A stretch of 64,000 nt of DNA, from positions 62,001 to 126,000 of the forward strand of contig JAHIVC010000101.1 in the NCBI GenBank assembly GCA_018816945.1, in the 5' to 3' direction. The DNA comes from Bacteroidota bacterium. Lineage in GTDB: Bacteria > Bacteroidota > Bacteroidia > Bacteroidales > GCA-2711565. A program made the position numbers and the translations under genes. Under the pieces are notes generated by a model that did not search any database, was not told where the DNA came from, and saw only the letters and a list, made by a program, of their open reading frames with translations. Below are positions 9,492 through 18,168 of the stretch, piece after piece. Each line of letters begins with the position of its first letter. Positions within the stretch are counted from its first letter, which is position 1.

Positions 9492-10382
9492 CTATAAACC
9501 TCTAGACCATTCAGGTCTTAATTTTCCGTCCTCTGGATTTTGTAAAAAATCGTTAATCCTATTCACAAGAATCTCCTTATCCCTATCAAGAATCCCCTTT
9601 AAAACCAAATAATTCGAAGCATGATCACTCCGAAAAACAGTACTTACAAGGTTTAACTCTTGCAGGAACAGCCCTAGCTCTTTGATTAATTCATAAGGAT
9701 TTAATTGAACGAATTCGCCATTGAACCTCTTTTTAAAATGATTTATCCCGTATGGAAGGCTTAAAACCAAAGTAGATAAGTATTCGGGTTGAATTGAATT
9801 TATGAGTTTAGCTGAATTTATTGAATGTTGATTTGAAAAATGCTTTCCACCAAGCCCATTTAAAATCATGACACTCAACTTGATTCCGGCATTTCTGGCC
9901 TTTAATAATGCTTCTTCTGTTGAATTATATGTCTCCCCTTTATTAATCATTTTCAACAACTCATCATCACCTGATTCGATCCCAATATAGAGCAATTTTA
10001 AACCAGCGTTTTTTAACTGCATCAATTCCTCTTCTGTTTTACTCAGGATATCTCTTGATGAAGCATAAGCAGAAATGCGTGCCAATCGAGGAAAACTTTG
10101 ATTTAACTTATCCAATATTCTAATCAGCTTATCAAATGACAAAACAAAAGCATTTCCATCTGCTAAAAATATTTTACGCGTATCATCTGCTAAACCTTTA
10201 GTTTGTTCAATTTCAGCAAATATCTCCTTTTCGTTTCTTAACTTGAAACTTTTAGAGGTATACATCTCACAAAAAGCGCATTTATTCCATGAACAGCCAA
10301 TCGTTAGTTGAAAAATAAGAGAATAGGCTTCGCTTGGTGGGCGAAACAGCGGTTCATCGTAACTAAAAGGCAGATAAAACAT
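9492..10382 (-). CDS. Radical SAM protein of unknown function
   Basis: A 296-aa radical SAM enzyme. The cluster motif is Cys30, Cys35, Cys38 in GCSWNKCAFCEMY, a CX4CX2C spacing found in an uncharacterised branch rather than the usual CX3CX2C. An SAM-binding IGIESGDDELL segment follows near residue 135, as in Elp3/MiaB-like proteins. No C-terminal auxiliary cluster is visible. It stands alone on the minus strand, downstream of the next radical SAM gene but separated by 244 nt of repeats. I cannot name its substrate. Confidence 0.8.
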   Translation of the reverse strand: MFYLPFSYDEPLFRPPSEAYSLIFQLTIGCSWNKCAFCEMYTSKSFKLRNEKEIFAEIEQTKGLADDTRKIFLADGNAFVLSFDKLIRILDKLNQSFPRLARISAYASSRDILSKTEEELMQLKNAGLKLLYIGIESGDDELLKMINKGETYNSTEEALLKARNAGIKLSVMILNGLGGKHFSNQHSINSAKLINSIQPEYLSTLVLSLPYGINHFKKRFNGEFVQLNPYELIKELGLFLQELNLVSTVFRSDHASNYLVLKGILDRDKEILVNRINDFLQNPEDGKLRPEWSRGL

Positions 10383-10444
10383 AGCCGTAAAATTAACTAA
10401 AAAGCAGGTTTGATTCTACTAAATGATCAAGAATTGCAATTCAA

Positions 10445-10623
10445 TGGAAATACGATGGTAATACATGGTAACATATAGTAATACATGGTAATACATAGTA
10501 ATACAATTGTCAAACAATAGGCATTCAGTGGACATTTGGTGGCAATAAAAGTCTCCTATCTTCAACCTAATCCACCAATTTGCTAATCAACCAATTTACC
10601 AATTTACCAATTTACCTATCAAC
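10445..10623. repeat. Two simple-repeat tracts between radical SAM genes
   Basis: Plus-strand 10450-10502 is a degenerate repeat of a 10-nt word near atggtaatac (about five copies). From about 10565 to 10622 a second degenerate repeat of accaatttacc type follows. Related accaatt words recur at 11857-11892 upstream of the activase gene. Nothing coding is visible in this 244-nt gap. Confidence 0.65.
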
Positions 10624-10626
10624 ACC

Positions 10627-11583
10627 TCATTCAAAAGGATGCACCTCTTGATCAAAATCAGGCCGGTAATTATCCTGACTGTCCAAGGACTGAACCCAAC
10701 CTTTATGCAAACCCAGTTCATAAAAATAATCTACAACATCATTATACTCTTTAGTCTTCAAGGTTCTTCCAAAATCAAATTCATTGCAAACTCTAGCCGT
10801 AGGATAATATTGAGACATCAATGAAATATTAATATTGGGAGATAAGTCTTCGGCAATCCATCTCAAAACATCCTTACTATTTTGCACTTGTCCGGGTAAA
10901 ACCAAATGCCTGATGATTAAACCTTGTTCGGCATAATCTTCCTCATTCAGATGTAAAATTGTACCTTTTTGTCTGTACATTTCTTGTAAGGCAGCTTGAG
11001 ATATCTGAGGATAATTCTTAACCCCTGAAAAGTTTTGACCTAATAACTCATGGGCATATTTCATATCCGGAAGAAATACATCTACAAATCCTTCCATTTT
11101 TTTTAGTTCTTCTGCTTTATCGTAGCCATTGGAATTATAAACAATGGTTGGATGATAACCCATTTCATGCAAAGCAGTAATAATTACCTTCATTTGTGGG
11201 ATAAAATGCCCGGGCGAAACAAAGCCAAGAATATTAATCCCCTGATCCAGAATTTCAATTATTTCGGTTAAAACCCTGATAAGTGACCGACTTGCCATCG
11301 ATCGGTCTGATCTATTCTCACTTATCTGATAATTCTGACAATAAACGCATTGCATATTACAATTGGTAAAAAACACATTGCAAATCCCTTTAGATCCGCT
11401 TATAGGAGGTTCTTCACCATGATGAATGCAAATAGAAGAAATATTGAAATCGGCCCGACTTTTACAAAACCCCAATTTATCCGAAAAACGGTCTGCTCCG
11501 CACTCATGCGGACAAAGGCAGCACTTTTCTAATTCTTTCAGAGGCCGCAAAAGTTGTTCGAAATCTAAATCTCCAATATTCAT
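10627..11583 (-). CDS. PflX-like radical SAM protein (COG1313 type)
   Basis: A 318-aa protein related to pyruvate formate-lyase activating enzymes. An N-terminal Cys-rich stretch (Cys21, 22, 24, 28 and 40) precedes the radical SAM motif Cys75, Cys79, Cys82 in CNMQCVYC. It continues with GFVSPGHFIPQ and the DVFLPDMKYA segment characteristic of the PflX group, whose physiological target is unknown. It is divergent from the activase/HypD pair at 11900, so a link with glycyl radical chemistry is possible but unproven. Confidence 0.8.
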   Translation of the reverse strand: MNIGDLDFEQLLRPLKELEKCCLCPHECGADRFSDKLGFCKSRADFNISSICIHHGEEPPISGSKGICNVFFTNCNMQCVYCQNYQISENRSDRSMASRSLIRVLTEIIEILDQGINILGFVSPGHFIPQMKVIITALHEMGYHPTIVYNSNGYDKAEELKKMEGFVDVFLPDMKYAHELLGQNFSGVKNYPQISQAALQEMYRQKGTILHLNEEDYAEQGLIIRHLVLPGQVQNSKDVLRWIAEDLSPNINISLMSQYYPTARVCNEFDFGRTLKTKEYNDVVDYFYELGLHKGWVQSLDSQDNYRPDFDQEVHPFE

Positions 11584-11669
11584 ATCTGTACAAAATTAAA
11601 AAGATTAGAATCCATCATCAATCGTTTATCAATTAAAAGAATTATTTGCAAAATTGCTTACAAATTTCA

Positions 11670-11677
11670 TACATTTG
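11670..11677 (+). promoter_or_regulatory. Possible -7 element upstream of the hypD locus
   Basis: TACATTTG matches TAnnTTTG, with a TTTG at 11645-11648 (spacer 21 nt) as a candidate -33 element. It would start transcription near 11684, leaving a leader of about 215 nt before the activase gene. That leader contains a 36-codon ORF (11696-11806). Only moderately supported. Confidence 0.4.
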
Positions 11678-11695
11678 CAGATATAATCGAAACTA

Positions 11696-11806
11696 ATGAT
11701 AATTGATTCGTTGTATCGCATTCCTTCCGAAATGAGCATCGCAAATATGTTCATTAAGATGTATGGTAAATTTTGCCGACATCTCTATGAATGCTGGATT
11801 CAATAG
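11696..11806 (+). CDS. Possible 36-aa leader ORF, doubtful
   Basis: In the 316-nt gap between the PflX-like gene and the activase, an ATG-to-TAG frame encodes MIIDSLYRIPSEMSIANMFI and sixteen further residues, including two Cys and a Trp near its end. It begins about 12 nt after the predicted transcription start. Composition is protein-like but no family is recognised. It may be a small protein, a leader peptide or chance. The remainder of the gap (11807-11899) is AT-rich with accaat-type repeats. Confidence 0.3.
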   Translation: MIIDSLYRIPSEMSIANMFIKMYGKFCRHLYECWIQ

Positions 11807-11899
11807 TTTCACTTATTCTCCTCACTTCTTTTTAATGACTTTCTAAGTCAAGCTTACCATTTTACCAATATACCAATTCACAAATTTACCTTTTATCTA

Positions 11900-12652
11900 A
11901 TGTTAGGAGTTATTTCAAATATCCAAAGGTTTACTGTACATGATGGCCCGGGCATCAGATTAACAGTATTTATGCAAGGTTGCCCTTTATCCTGCTGGTG
12001 GTGCCACAATCCTGAGTGTATCAAGCACTATAAGGTAGATGACAATTCTGAGCATTTGAGGTATGATGTTAAGGAACTGATGAAAGAAATCAGGAAAGAG
12101 CAAATATTCATTGATGAATCCGGAGGAGGCGTTACATTTTCAGGAGGAGAGCCGATGATGCAACCCATTTTTTTAGGAGAAATACTTGATGCTTGTAAGA
12201 AAGAAGACATACACACTGCTGTTGATACATCAGGGCTGGTATCATCTGATACATTCGATTCAATTATTGATAAAGCAGATTTATTTCTTTATGATTTGAA
12301 AATTATCGATAATGCATTGCATCAAAAATATACCGGTACTTCAAATACATTAATTCTAAAAAATCTTAAAACTTTAAATGATCAACAAAAAAAGGTTATT
12401 ATCCGAATGCCACTCATTCCGGGCATGACTGATAGCAAACAAAATATTGATGACGTTATCAAACTCCTAAGTTTGCTGTCAAATATTAAAAATATCAATT
12501 TGTTGCCTTATCATTCAATAGCTGAGGGTAAGTACACTAAGTATAATATTCCTTACAAGATGAAGGATGTGAAAGTGTTAAGTGAAAACAAAATAACTGA
12601 AATTAAAAACCTGTTCACCAATGCAGGATTTAATGCAAGCATTGGTGGTTAA
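11900..12652 (+). CDS. Glycyl radical enzyme activating enzyme
   Basis: A radical SAM activase that would install the glycyl radical on the adjacent HypD-like enzyme. The N-terminal VHDGPGIR signature (residues 13-20) and Cys28, Cys32, Cys35 in CPLSCWWC are typical of PflA-family activases, as is TFSGGEPMMQ. Length 250 aa. Many dehydratase activases carry a Cys-rich ferredoxin-like insert after the SAM motif; here that stretch is short and lacks its cysteines, so the form is PflA-like. Eleven nt separate it from the enzyme gene, indicating an operon. Confidence 0.9.
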   Translation: MLGVISNIQRFTVHDGPGIRLTVFMQGCPLSCWWCHNPECIKHYKVDDNSEHLRYDVKELMKEIRKEQIFIDESGGGVTFSGGEPMMQPIFLGEILDACKKEDIHTAVDTSGLVSSDTFDSIIDKADLFLYDLKIIDNALHQKYTGTSNTLILKNLKTLNDQQKKVIIRMPLIPGMTDSKQNIDDVIKLLSLLSNIKNINLLPYHSIAEGKYTKYNIPYKMKDVKVLSENKITEIKNLFTNAGFNASIGG

Positions 12653-12663
12653 ACGAACATAAT

Positions 12664-15030
12664 ATGAACGAACGAATTAAATTACTAAGAGAAAAAAGTC
12701 TGGATGCTGAGCCTCATATGACGTATCAAAGGGCTTCATTGATCACTGATTTTTACCAGAGTGAAGAAGCAAAAAGCTGTTCGATCCCTGTAAAAAGGGC
12801 ACTTGCCTTCAAACATATAATGACCCATAAAAAGATATGTGTGATGAAAGGAGAGCTCATTGTTGGAGAACGTGGATTATTCCCAAAATCAACCCCCACT
12901 TTTCCTGAGATATCATTGCATTCGATTGAGGATCTTGAACAATTGAACAATCGGGAAAAACAATATTTTATTGTGGATGAAGAAACCACTAAAGTATATA
13001 AAGAAAAGATCATCCCTTATTGGAAAGGCAAAACCATTCGAGAAAGAATGTTTAACGACTTACCAGAAGTATGGAAGTCCGCATATGAAGCAGGTGTATT
13101 TACAGAATTTCTGGAACAGAGAGCACCCGGACATACAGTATTGGGAAAACATTCTTTTAAAAAAGGATTTCTGGATTTAAAAAAGGAGATTGTCTTGGCA
13201 AAATCAAAATTAGATTTCGCGAAAGACATCAAAGCATTGGATAAGAAAGAAGAACTTTTAGCAATGGATATAGCTGCAGATGCAATTATTGAATTTGCTC
13301 ACCGACATGCTGAAAAGATTGAAAGCATCATCCAAAAAGAAACTGAACCCGAACGACTTTCTGAATTAAAACAAATGCACCAGATTTGCTTAAAGGTGCC
13401 AGCCAACGCTCCTGAAACATTTTGGGAAGCACTTCAACATTATTGGTTTATTCACCAAGGGGTTATTACAGAATTGAATCCTTGGGATTCATTCAATCCG
13501 GGTCGGCTTGATCAGCATCTTTATCCATTCTATAAAAAAGAGATTGAAGACGGAAGCTTAACAATTGAACATACCAAAGAACTTTTAATGGCATTTTGGA
13601 TTAAATTTAACAATCATCCTGCACCGCCAAAAATGGGTGTTACGGCAAAAGAAAGCAGTACTTATACTGACTTTTCTTTAATTAACGTAGGTGGAGTTAA
13701 AGAAGATGGTTCAGATGCTGTTAACGAACTTTCATACCTCATTCTGGATGTAATTGAAGAAATGCGTTTGCTCCAACCCAGTTCGATGGTTCAGTTAAGC
13801 AAGAAAAATCCGGAACGTTTTATAAAAAGAGCCATAAAAATAGTGAAGACAGGATTTGGACAACCTTCAATTTTCAATACAGATGCTATTGTTCAGGAGT
13901 TACTTTTTCAGGGAAAATCGCTTGAAGATGCCAGAAATGGTGGTGCAAGTGGTTGTGTTGAAACAGGAGCATTTGGCAATGAAAGTTATATTTTGACTGG
14001 CTACTTCAACCTTCCTAAAATCCTTGAATTGACCTTGAACAACGGATATGATCCACGAACCAAGAAAACGATTGGCTTAGCAACGGGAGATCCATCGACT
14101 TTTGAAACTTTTGAAGCATTGATGGTAGCCTATGAAAAACAATTAAAATATTTTATTGATATTAAAATCAAAGGGAATAATCTGATTGAAAAACTATATG
14201 CTAAAAATCTTCCGGTACCATTTCTTTCATTGCTAGTTAATGATTGTATTGAAAAAGGAATTGATTATAATGCAGGAGGAGCAAGGTACAACACAAATTA
14301 TATTCAAGGTGTTGGACTCGGCAGTATTACCGACGAACTAACTGCCATCAAATACCATGTTTATGATAAAAAGTCACTGACTTATGAAACTTTACTAAAT
14401 GCCATGGCAAATAATTTTGAAGGACATGATGTGCTTTTGGATCAATTACAAAATAAAACACCTAAATATGGTAACGATGATGATTATGCCGATGACCAAA
14501 CCAGAAGGATATTCAACATTTACTTTAACGCCATTGATTCGCGACCGAATACGAAAGGAGGCTGTTACCGAATAAATTTATTACCTACTACTTCTCATAT
14601 GTATTTTGGCAGTGTGCTGGGTGCCATGCCTGACGGAAGGTTAGCAAAAGAACCTTTATCTGAAGGAATTTCACCGGTGCAAGGTGCTGACAGAAATGGC
14701 CCAACTTCAGTTTTAAAATCTGCTGCTAAAATTGACCACATTAAAACAGGTGGTACTTTATTAAATCAAAAATTTACACCTCAATTTTTAGCGGATGATA
14801 AAGGAATTGCCCAGGTGGCTCAGTTGGTAAGAAGCTATTTTAAGTTGGATGGGCATCACATCCAATTTAATGTAGTGACAGCAAAAACGCTTCGTGAAGC
14901 GCAAGCAGAACCAAGTAAACACAAAGATTTAATTGTACGTGTTGCAGGATACAGCGATTATTTTGTTGATTTAACAGTTGAATTACAGAATGAAATCATA
15001 ACCCGAACCGAACATGAAAACCTGAATTAG
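12664..15030 (+). CDS. hypD: Trans-4-hydroxy-L-proline dehydratase (glycyl radical enzyme)
   Basis: A 788-aa glycyl radical enzyme of the dehydratase branch. The thiyl Cys431 and Glu433 lie in SGCVE, His157 in APGHTV, Asp275 in WDSF, Phe337 in YTDF, and the radical Gly762 in VRVAGYSDYF. As I recall the characterised clostridial HypD, its residues H160, D278, F340, C434, E436 and G765 all correspond with a constant offset of three. That favours HypD, which dehydrates trans-4-hydroxyproline to pyrroline-5-carboxylate, over PFL, glycerol or choline enzymes. A pyrroline-5-carboxylate reductase gene is not adjacent. An oxygen-sensitive anaerobic role is expected. Confidence 0.87.
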   Translation: MNERIKLLREKSLDAEPHMTYQRASLITDFYQSEEAKSCSIPVKRALAFKHIMTHKKICVMKGELIVGERGLFPKSTPTFPEISLHSIEDLEQLNNREKQYFIVDEETTKVYKEKIIPYWKGKTIRERMFNDLPEVWKSAYEAGVFTEFLEQRAPGHTVLGKHSFKKGFLDLKKEIVLAKSKLDFAKDIKALDKKEELLAMDIAADAIIEFAHRHAEKIESIIQKETEPERLSELKQMHQICLKVPANAPETFWEALQHYWFIHQGVITELNPWDSFNPGRLDQHLYPFYKKEIEDGSLTIEHTKELLMAFWIKFNNHPAPPKMGVTAKESSTYTDFSLINVGGVKEDGSDAVNELSYLILDVIEEMRLLQPSSMVQLSKKNPERFIKRAIKIVKTGFGQPSIFNTDAIVQELLFQGKSLEDARNGGASGCVETGAFGNESYILTGYFNLPKILELTLNNGYDPRTKKTIGLATGDPSTFETFEALMVAYEKQLKYFIDIKIKGNNLIEKLYAKNLPVPFLSLLVNDCIEKGIDYNAGGARYNTNYIQGVGLGSITDELTAIKYHVYDKKSLTYETLLNAMANNFEGHDVLLDQLQNKTPKYGNDDDYADDQTRRIFNIYFNAIDSRPNTKGGCYRINLLPTTSHMYFGSVLGAMPDGRLAKEPLSEGISPVQGADRNGPTSVLKSAAKIDHIKTGGTLLNQKFTPQFLADDKGIAQVAQLVRSYFKLDGHHIQFNVVTAKTLREAQAEPSKHKDLIVRVAGYSDYFVDLTVELQNEIITRTEHENLN

Positions 15031-15048
15031 ATAGATAAACAGGTAACA

Positions 15049-15083
15049 AAAAAACCGATTGTTAATTCAATCGGTTTTTTTTT
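15049..15083 (+). terminator. Rho-independent terminator after hypD
   Basis: A 10-bp perfect stem (AAACCGATTG with CAATCGGTTT) has a 6-nt loop and runs into a T tract, 20 nt after the hypD stop codon. It closes the activase-hypD operon. Confidence 0.9.
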
Positions 15084-15177
15084 CATATTCCAAATAGGGT
15101 ATAGGAGCATAAACTTATCTTAATACCAAAGCGCTTAAACTTTTAAAAAATAAGTTCAACTATTAAATATAAAAATC

Positions 15178-16473
15178 ATGAAAACACACACAAAATCTTA
15201 TCTAAAAACTGCATTTGTAGTTTTAATGCTTACACTTGGGCTTACTTCCCAATTATTTGCATTCGATAATACTGCAAAGAAAACAAAAAAAGACCAACAA
15301 GGCCAGGTTGCATATGATGTATATAAAGGGAAATTAACAGATGCAAATACAAATGGGCCTTTAGTTTTTGCAACTATTGCTGTTGAAGGAGAGAATACAG
15401 CTACTATTTCGAATTCAGATGGTGAATTTATCCTTAAAATCAACAAAAATAGCAAAGCAAAAAACATTATTATTTCTCATCTTGGATATGAAAATCTTAT
15501 TTATCCGATAAATAAATTAAAAGAGGACAATAATGTACTGAAAATTAACCAGGCAGTATTAACCTTAAGTGAAGTTACTGTTTATCCCGATTCTCCGGAA
15601 ATGCTAATTCTTATGGTTTTAAATAAAGTAAAGGAAAACTATGGTAATAAAGCATATAATATGACCGGTTTTTATAGGGAATCAATTAGTAAGAAGAACA
15701 GATATGTTGGCTTATCTGAAGCCGTGGTAAATATTTATAAATCTTCTTATTCCGGATTATTAAGCGATCAAATTCAGATTTTTAAAGGGCGACAGGCAAG
15801 CGACGTTAAAAAATCTGACACCTTATTATTCAAACTTCAGGGTGGACCTACAACAACTATGCTGCTTGATGTGATCAAAAACCCTACTGTTATTTTAGAT
15901 GCTGAATTATTAAAATACTATGATTTCAGTATAGTGAATATGATTAAAATTGGTACAAAACTCAATTATGTAATTGAATTCAAACAAAAACCCGGACTTG
16001 ATTTTCCTTTATATAACGGAAAATATTACGTTGACAATGAAAATCTGGCCTTAACAGCCGCCGAATTTAGCCTTAATATTACCGATCCGGTTTCTGCTTC
16101 CAGACTATTCCTGAGAAAGAAACCAATCGGAGCCAAAGTTACACCTACAACTGCAGTTTATACAGTGAAATATCGCGAGCAAAATGGTGAATGGTTCTTT
16201 AACTACGCTAAAGGAGAAGTACAATTTAAAGTTGATTGGGATAAAAAACTTTTTAATTCAACCTATACAATCATGTCTGAAATAGCCATCACCGACAGAG
16301 ATGATGAGAACATTGAAAAATTCAAAAGCAAAGACCAATTCAAAAGGACTGAAGTATTATCTGAGCAAATTGATGCCTTTACCGATGAAGACTATTGGGG
16401 AGAATATAACCTTATTGAACCAGAACAAGCAATTGAAGTGGCAATCAGAAGGATAAAGAGATTATCGAAGTAA
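15178..16473 (+). CDS. Exported CarboxypepD_reg-domain protein, paralogue of 18169 gene
   Basis: A 431-aa protein with a signal peptide (about residues 1-29, ending LTSQLFAFD). A CarboxypepD_reg-like beta-sandwich (about 50-130, with ATISNSDGEFILKI) is followed by a roughly 300-aa domain I cannot name. That domain is clearly homologous to the C-terminal part of the protein at 18169-19710; both share DT(L/V)LFKLQGG followed by LLDVIK and an FYRE segment. This copy lacks the STN domain. It precedes the sigma/FecR pair by 131 nt, so it may be a target of that sigma factor. Envelope location is inferred. Confidence 0.75.
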   Translation: MKTHTKSYLKTAFVVLMLTLGLTSQLFAFDNTAKKTKKDQQGQVAYDVYKGKLTDANTNGPLVFATIAVEGENTATISNSDGEFILKINKNSKAKNIIISHLGYENLIYPINKLKEDNNVLKINQAVLTLSEVTVYPDSPEMLILMVLNKVKENYGNKAYNMTGFYRESISKKNRYVGLSEAVVNIYKSSYSGLLSDQIQIFKGRQASDVKKSDTLLFKLQGGPTTTMLLDVIKNPTVILDAELLKYYDFSIVNMIKIGTKLNYVIEFKQKPGLDFPLYNGKYYVDNENLALTAAEFSLNITDPVSASRLFLRKKPIGAKVTPTTAVYTVKYREQNGEWFFNYAKGEVQFKVDWDKKLFNSTYTIMSEIAITDRDDENIEKFKSKDQFKRTEVLSEQIDAFTDEDYWGEYNLIEPEQAIEVAIRRIKRLSK

Positions 16474-16528
16474 AAAGAATCTGCTAACAATCGGTTTTTC
16501 TTTTGGTTTTAGTTTATGGAGAGCTTGA

Positions 16529-16559
16529 AGGGGGTAAATTTTGGCAGAGTTTACTCCCT
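16529..16559. other. Inverted repeat ahead of the ECF sigma gene
   Basis: Ten-nt arms (agggggtaaa and tttactccct, one G-U) enclose an 11-nt loop between the CarboxypepD_reg gene and the sigma factor gene. No T tract follows on the plus strand, so it is not a standard terminator. It could be an operator or an mRNA stability element. Confidence 0.4.
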
Positions 16560-16604
16560 CTCCTATAAAAAAAAACTGTAATTTGGTTGTAAAATTACAA
16601 TGAG

Positions 16605-17153
16605 TTGAAAACGCAGGACCTGACAAGGATAGAAGACATTAAAAACGGGAATATAAAAGAGTTTGAATTACTGTTCAGAGAATTTTATAAGCCACTATTA
16701 ATCCATGCAAACAGGATATTGCGAGATGGGGAAGAAGCTGAAGAAGTGGTTCAAAATTTGTTCTATAATATTTGGAAAAACAGACAGGAACTAAATATTA
16801 ACATATCTGTTAATTCATATTTATACAGTGCGGTCAGAAACAATTGTTTACAATTTATTAAACGACAAAAGATAAAAAACAAATATGAACAATACTTATT
16901 ATCCTATTCAGCTGACACAATTGAGCCCATAGAACATTTAGAATACAATGAATTGCACAATAAACTATATCAGGTTATGAATGATTTACCTGAACGATGT
17001 CAAGAAATATTTAAACTAAACAGATTTCAAGGGCTTAAATACCAGGAAATAGCAGATCAGCTTAAAATCTCTATAAAAACGGTAGAAGCCAATATGAGTA
17101 AAGCACTAAAACATTTCAGAAAGAACTTAAATGAATTTATGGTTAGCTCATAA
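16605..17153 (+). CDS. ECF RNA polymerase sigma factor (FecI-like)
   Basis: A 182-aa ECF sigma factor: region 2 (about residues 20-90, with AEEVVQNLFYNIWKNR) and region 4 (about 125-175, with the helix-turn-helix YQEIADQLKISIKTVEANMS). No further domains. The only well-placed start is TTG at 16605; the ATG at 16600 is followed directly by a stop codon (ATG AGT TGA overlapping the TTG). The FecR gene follows after 14 nt. It presumably drives this operon and the flanking CarboxypepD_reg genes. Confidence 0.9.
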   Translation: MKTQDLTRIEDIKNGNIKEFELLFREFYKPLLIHANRILRDGEEAEEVVQNLFYNIWKNRQELNINISVNSYLYSAVRNNCLQFIKRQKIKNKYEQYLLSYSADTIEPIEHLEYNELHNKLYQVMNDLPERCQEIFKLNRFQGLKYQEIADQLKISIKTVEANMSKALKHFRKNLNEFMVSS

Positions 17154-17167
17154 TTAAAACAAATAAG

Positions 17168-18160
17168 ATGAATAAGCAAGAAAATACAGAATACTGGGAG
17201 CGAATGACTAAATATTTTTCAAATGAGCTTAACAAAGATGAAAAATCTATGTTTGAAGAATGGGCACAAAAGGTCGATAATCAAGATCTCCTTAATCAAA
17301 TGAAAAGGGATTTCGAAAAGATTGACGATACAAAATATGTATTTGAAAAATCAACTGATCAGGCTTGGGGGGAATTATATTCTAAAATACAGCTTGACGA
17401 TATAAAAGTTTCAACTAAGAATAAATACACCATTAACTTCCGCATATTTTATCAAGCAGCTGCAGCCCTGATAATTGTCTTTGGTTTAAGCTGGGCACTA
17501 ATCCATCTAACTAAAGGTAACTCACAAAAAATCATTACTACTGAATATTCGCAATCTGAAATTACACTTTCTGATGGATCAATCGTATTCCTGAATGCCA
17601 ATAGTAAGCTAATTTATCCGGAGAAGTTTGAAGGTAACAATCGCACTGTTGAGCTTATTGGAGAAGGTTTTTTTGAAATCACTCCTAACCCCGAAAAACC
17701 ATTCATTATTACTGCAAACGATGCTGAAATTAAGGTGTTAGGAACCAAGTTTAATGTTTTTGCATATAAAAATATCAGCAAAGTTGAAGTATTGGTTGAA
17801 TCCGGTATTGTTAGCTTATCCTCTAAAAGTGAACCAAAAAATGCTCTTTTACTTGAAAAAGGCGAATTCGGCTTTTTAAGTGATAATATTTTGCAAGAAT
17901 CTTTAGTCCCAACTCCAAATTATCTTTCATGGATAACCAAAGTAATGGATTTCAGAAATGAAGATCTCGTTTCTGTTTTAGAGGTGATTAACCATACTTA
18001 TGGGGCTAATATAAAATTAGAAGGCGAACCATTAAAAGAACTTAAATTAACCTCGAAATACGACAATATTCATCTCGACACTTTATTACAATCAATTTGT
18101 ATTGCTTTTAATCTTGAAAAATCCGAAATTAACAACCAAATAATATTAGCTAATAAATAA
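17168..18160 (+). CDS. FecR-family anti-sigma factor
   Basis: A 330-aa membrane anti-sigma factor. The N-terminal cytoplasmic part (1-90) would bind the sigma factor, and a transmembrane helix spans about 95-114. The periplasmic FecR domain (about 125-225, with ITLSDGSIVFLNANSKL and FNVFAYKN) and a C-terminal STN-like DUF4974 domain (about 255-330) follow. In the classical FecIR system a TonB receptor signals through this protein; here the next gene supplies an STN domain without a beta-barrel. Eight nt precede that gene. Confidence 0.9.
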   Translation: MNKQENTEYWERMTKYFSNELNKDEKSMFEEWAQKVDNQDLLNQMKRDFEKIDDTKYVFEKSTDQAWGELYSKIQLDDIKVSTKNKYTINFRIFYQAAAALIIVFGLSWALIHLTKGNSQKIITTEYSQSEITLSDGSIVFLNANSKLIYPEKFEGNNRTVELIGEGFFEITPNPEKPFIITANDAEIKVLGTKFNVFAYKNISKVEVLVESGIVSLSSKSEPKNALLLEKGEFGFLSDNILQESLVPTPNYLSWITKVMDFRNEDLVSVLEVINHTYGANIKLEGEPLKELKLTSKYDNIHLDTLLQSICIAFNLEKSEINNQIILANK

Positions 18161-18168
18161 ACTAAATA

